The position numbers were made by a program, and so were the translations under genes. From NCBI GenBank assembly GCA_027449525.1, contig DAIDLK010000076.1, positions 1-5,492 of the forward strand: DNA of 5,492 nucleotides. Reading direction: 5' to 3'. Numbering within the stretch: the first letter of the stretch is position 1; every line of letters begins with the position of its first letter. Positions 5,113 to 5,492 of this stretch are shown one piece after another. The stretch is from Legionellaceae bacterium (GTDB taxonomy: Bacteria; Pseudomonadota; Gammaproteobacteria; Legionellales; Legionellaceae). The notes beneath the pieces are model-generated. The model made no database searches. It had not been told where the DNA came from and worked only from the letters and a program-made list of their open reading frames with translations.

Positions 5113-5492
5113 TGGATACTTCATCTTGGCGGTTTTTTAGTGGTTTGGTTGGTTTGGTGGCTTGCTTGGTGTTGTTGGCGGGCCATTTGTTGTTGTTGGT
5201 GTTGACCAATCCGCTGTATTTTCCGGTGAACACGGTGAAAATTACCGCACCGTATCAGCATATTTCGCGCGCGCAACTTGAAACACAGTTGGGGCCTTTT
5301 CTGCAACAAGGTTTTTATGGGCTTTCAACGACCCAACTGCGCACGGCTTTGCTGGCGTTGGATTGGAGTGATGCGGTTGTAGTTGAGCGGGTTTGGCCGG
5401 ACACGCTGAAAATTAGCTTGCAAGAAAAAACGCCCTCAGCCGTTTGGAACCAGCAATTACTCAGTGCTGAAGGACAAGTCATTCAATCGGCT
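5112..5492 (+). CDS. ftsQ: FtsQ, N-terminal part (3' end outside window)
   Basis: FtsQ is a bitopic inner-membrane divisome protein that scaffolds FtsB and FtsL at midcell. The visible 127 codons start at ATG 5112 and run off the window. A very short cytoplasmic tail (about 7 residues, against roughly 24 in E. coli) precedes a transmembrane helix at about 8-31 built from Leu, Val and Gly. The periplasmic POTRA domain begins near FPVNTVKI (37-44), and the family wording VERVWPDTLKISLQEKTPSA at 91-110, followed by VWN, is a clear match to the FtsQ POTRA/beta junction. The start shares its A with the TAA of the islet gene (TAATG). No Shine-Dalgarno site is visible in the pyrimidine-rich sequence before it, so reinitiation by the terminating ribosome is likely. 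Confidence 0.93.
   Translation, partial: MDTSSWRFFSGLVGLVACLVLLAGHLLLLVLTNPLYFPVNTVKITAPYQHISRAQLETQLGPFLQQGFYGLSTTQLRTALLALDWSDAVVVERVWPDTLKISLQEKTPSAVWNQQLLSAEGQVIQSA

Overview
The window is a stretch of the division and cell wall (dcw) cluster of a gammaproteobacterium. In order, all on the + strand, it holds the 3' end of ftsW, then murC, murB and ddl, an unfamiliar AT-rich block of about 1.4 kb, and the 5' part of ftsQ. MurB lying between murC and ddl, a short type II MurB, and a long DdlA-sized ligase recall (from memory, not searched) the dcw layout of Legionella/Coxiella relatives. I infer a Legionellales-like, possibly host-associated, bacterium with moderate confidence.

Positions 1-3693 are tightly packed core genes. 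FtsW ends 9 bases before the GTG of murC, murC and murB overlap by 10 bases, and murB is 4 bases from ddl. FtsW is the septal glycan polymerase. MurB and MurC finish and load UDP-MurNAc with L-Ala. Ddl makes the D-Ala-D-Ala end of the stem peptide. FtsQ joins the divisome. murG, which commonly lies between ftsW and murC, is absent from this locus.

Positions 3694-5112 form an islet of genes I do not recognise, placed exactly between ddl and ftsQ. It is lysine- and AT-rich, unlike its neighbours. The first gene (3737-4039, 100 codons) ends at a TAG. The same reading frame then stays open for another 69 codons, to 4246, so this looks like one gene of about 169 codons cut by an amber codon. The second gene (about 4333-5112) encodes a charged helical domain followed by a two-segment hydrophobic hairpin. 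By eye, the two proteins align almost without gaps over about 77 residues, with the same spacing of K, D, V, RA, KT, S, E, M, L and K positions. Their leaders also share TGTCTATACT followed by AGGGA. I read the islet as a tandem, diverged pair from an undescribed family, with the first copy damaged or recoded. The hairpin gives the second protein a loose resemblance to secreted membrane-inserting effectors, but no function is shown.

The second islet gene ends in TAATG, its stop sharing a base with the ftsQ start. No Shine-Dalgarno sequence is visible before ftsQ, so translation of an essential division gene appears coupled to the orphan gene. No tRNA, rRNA, CRISPR array, insertion sequence or convincing terminator was seen.
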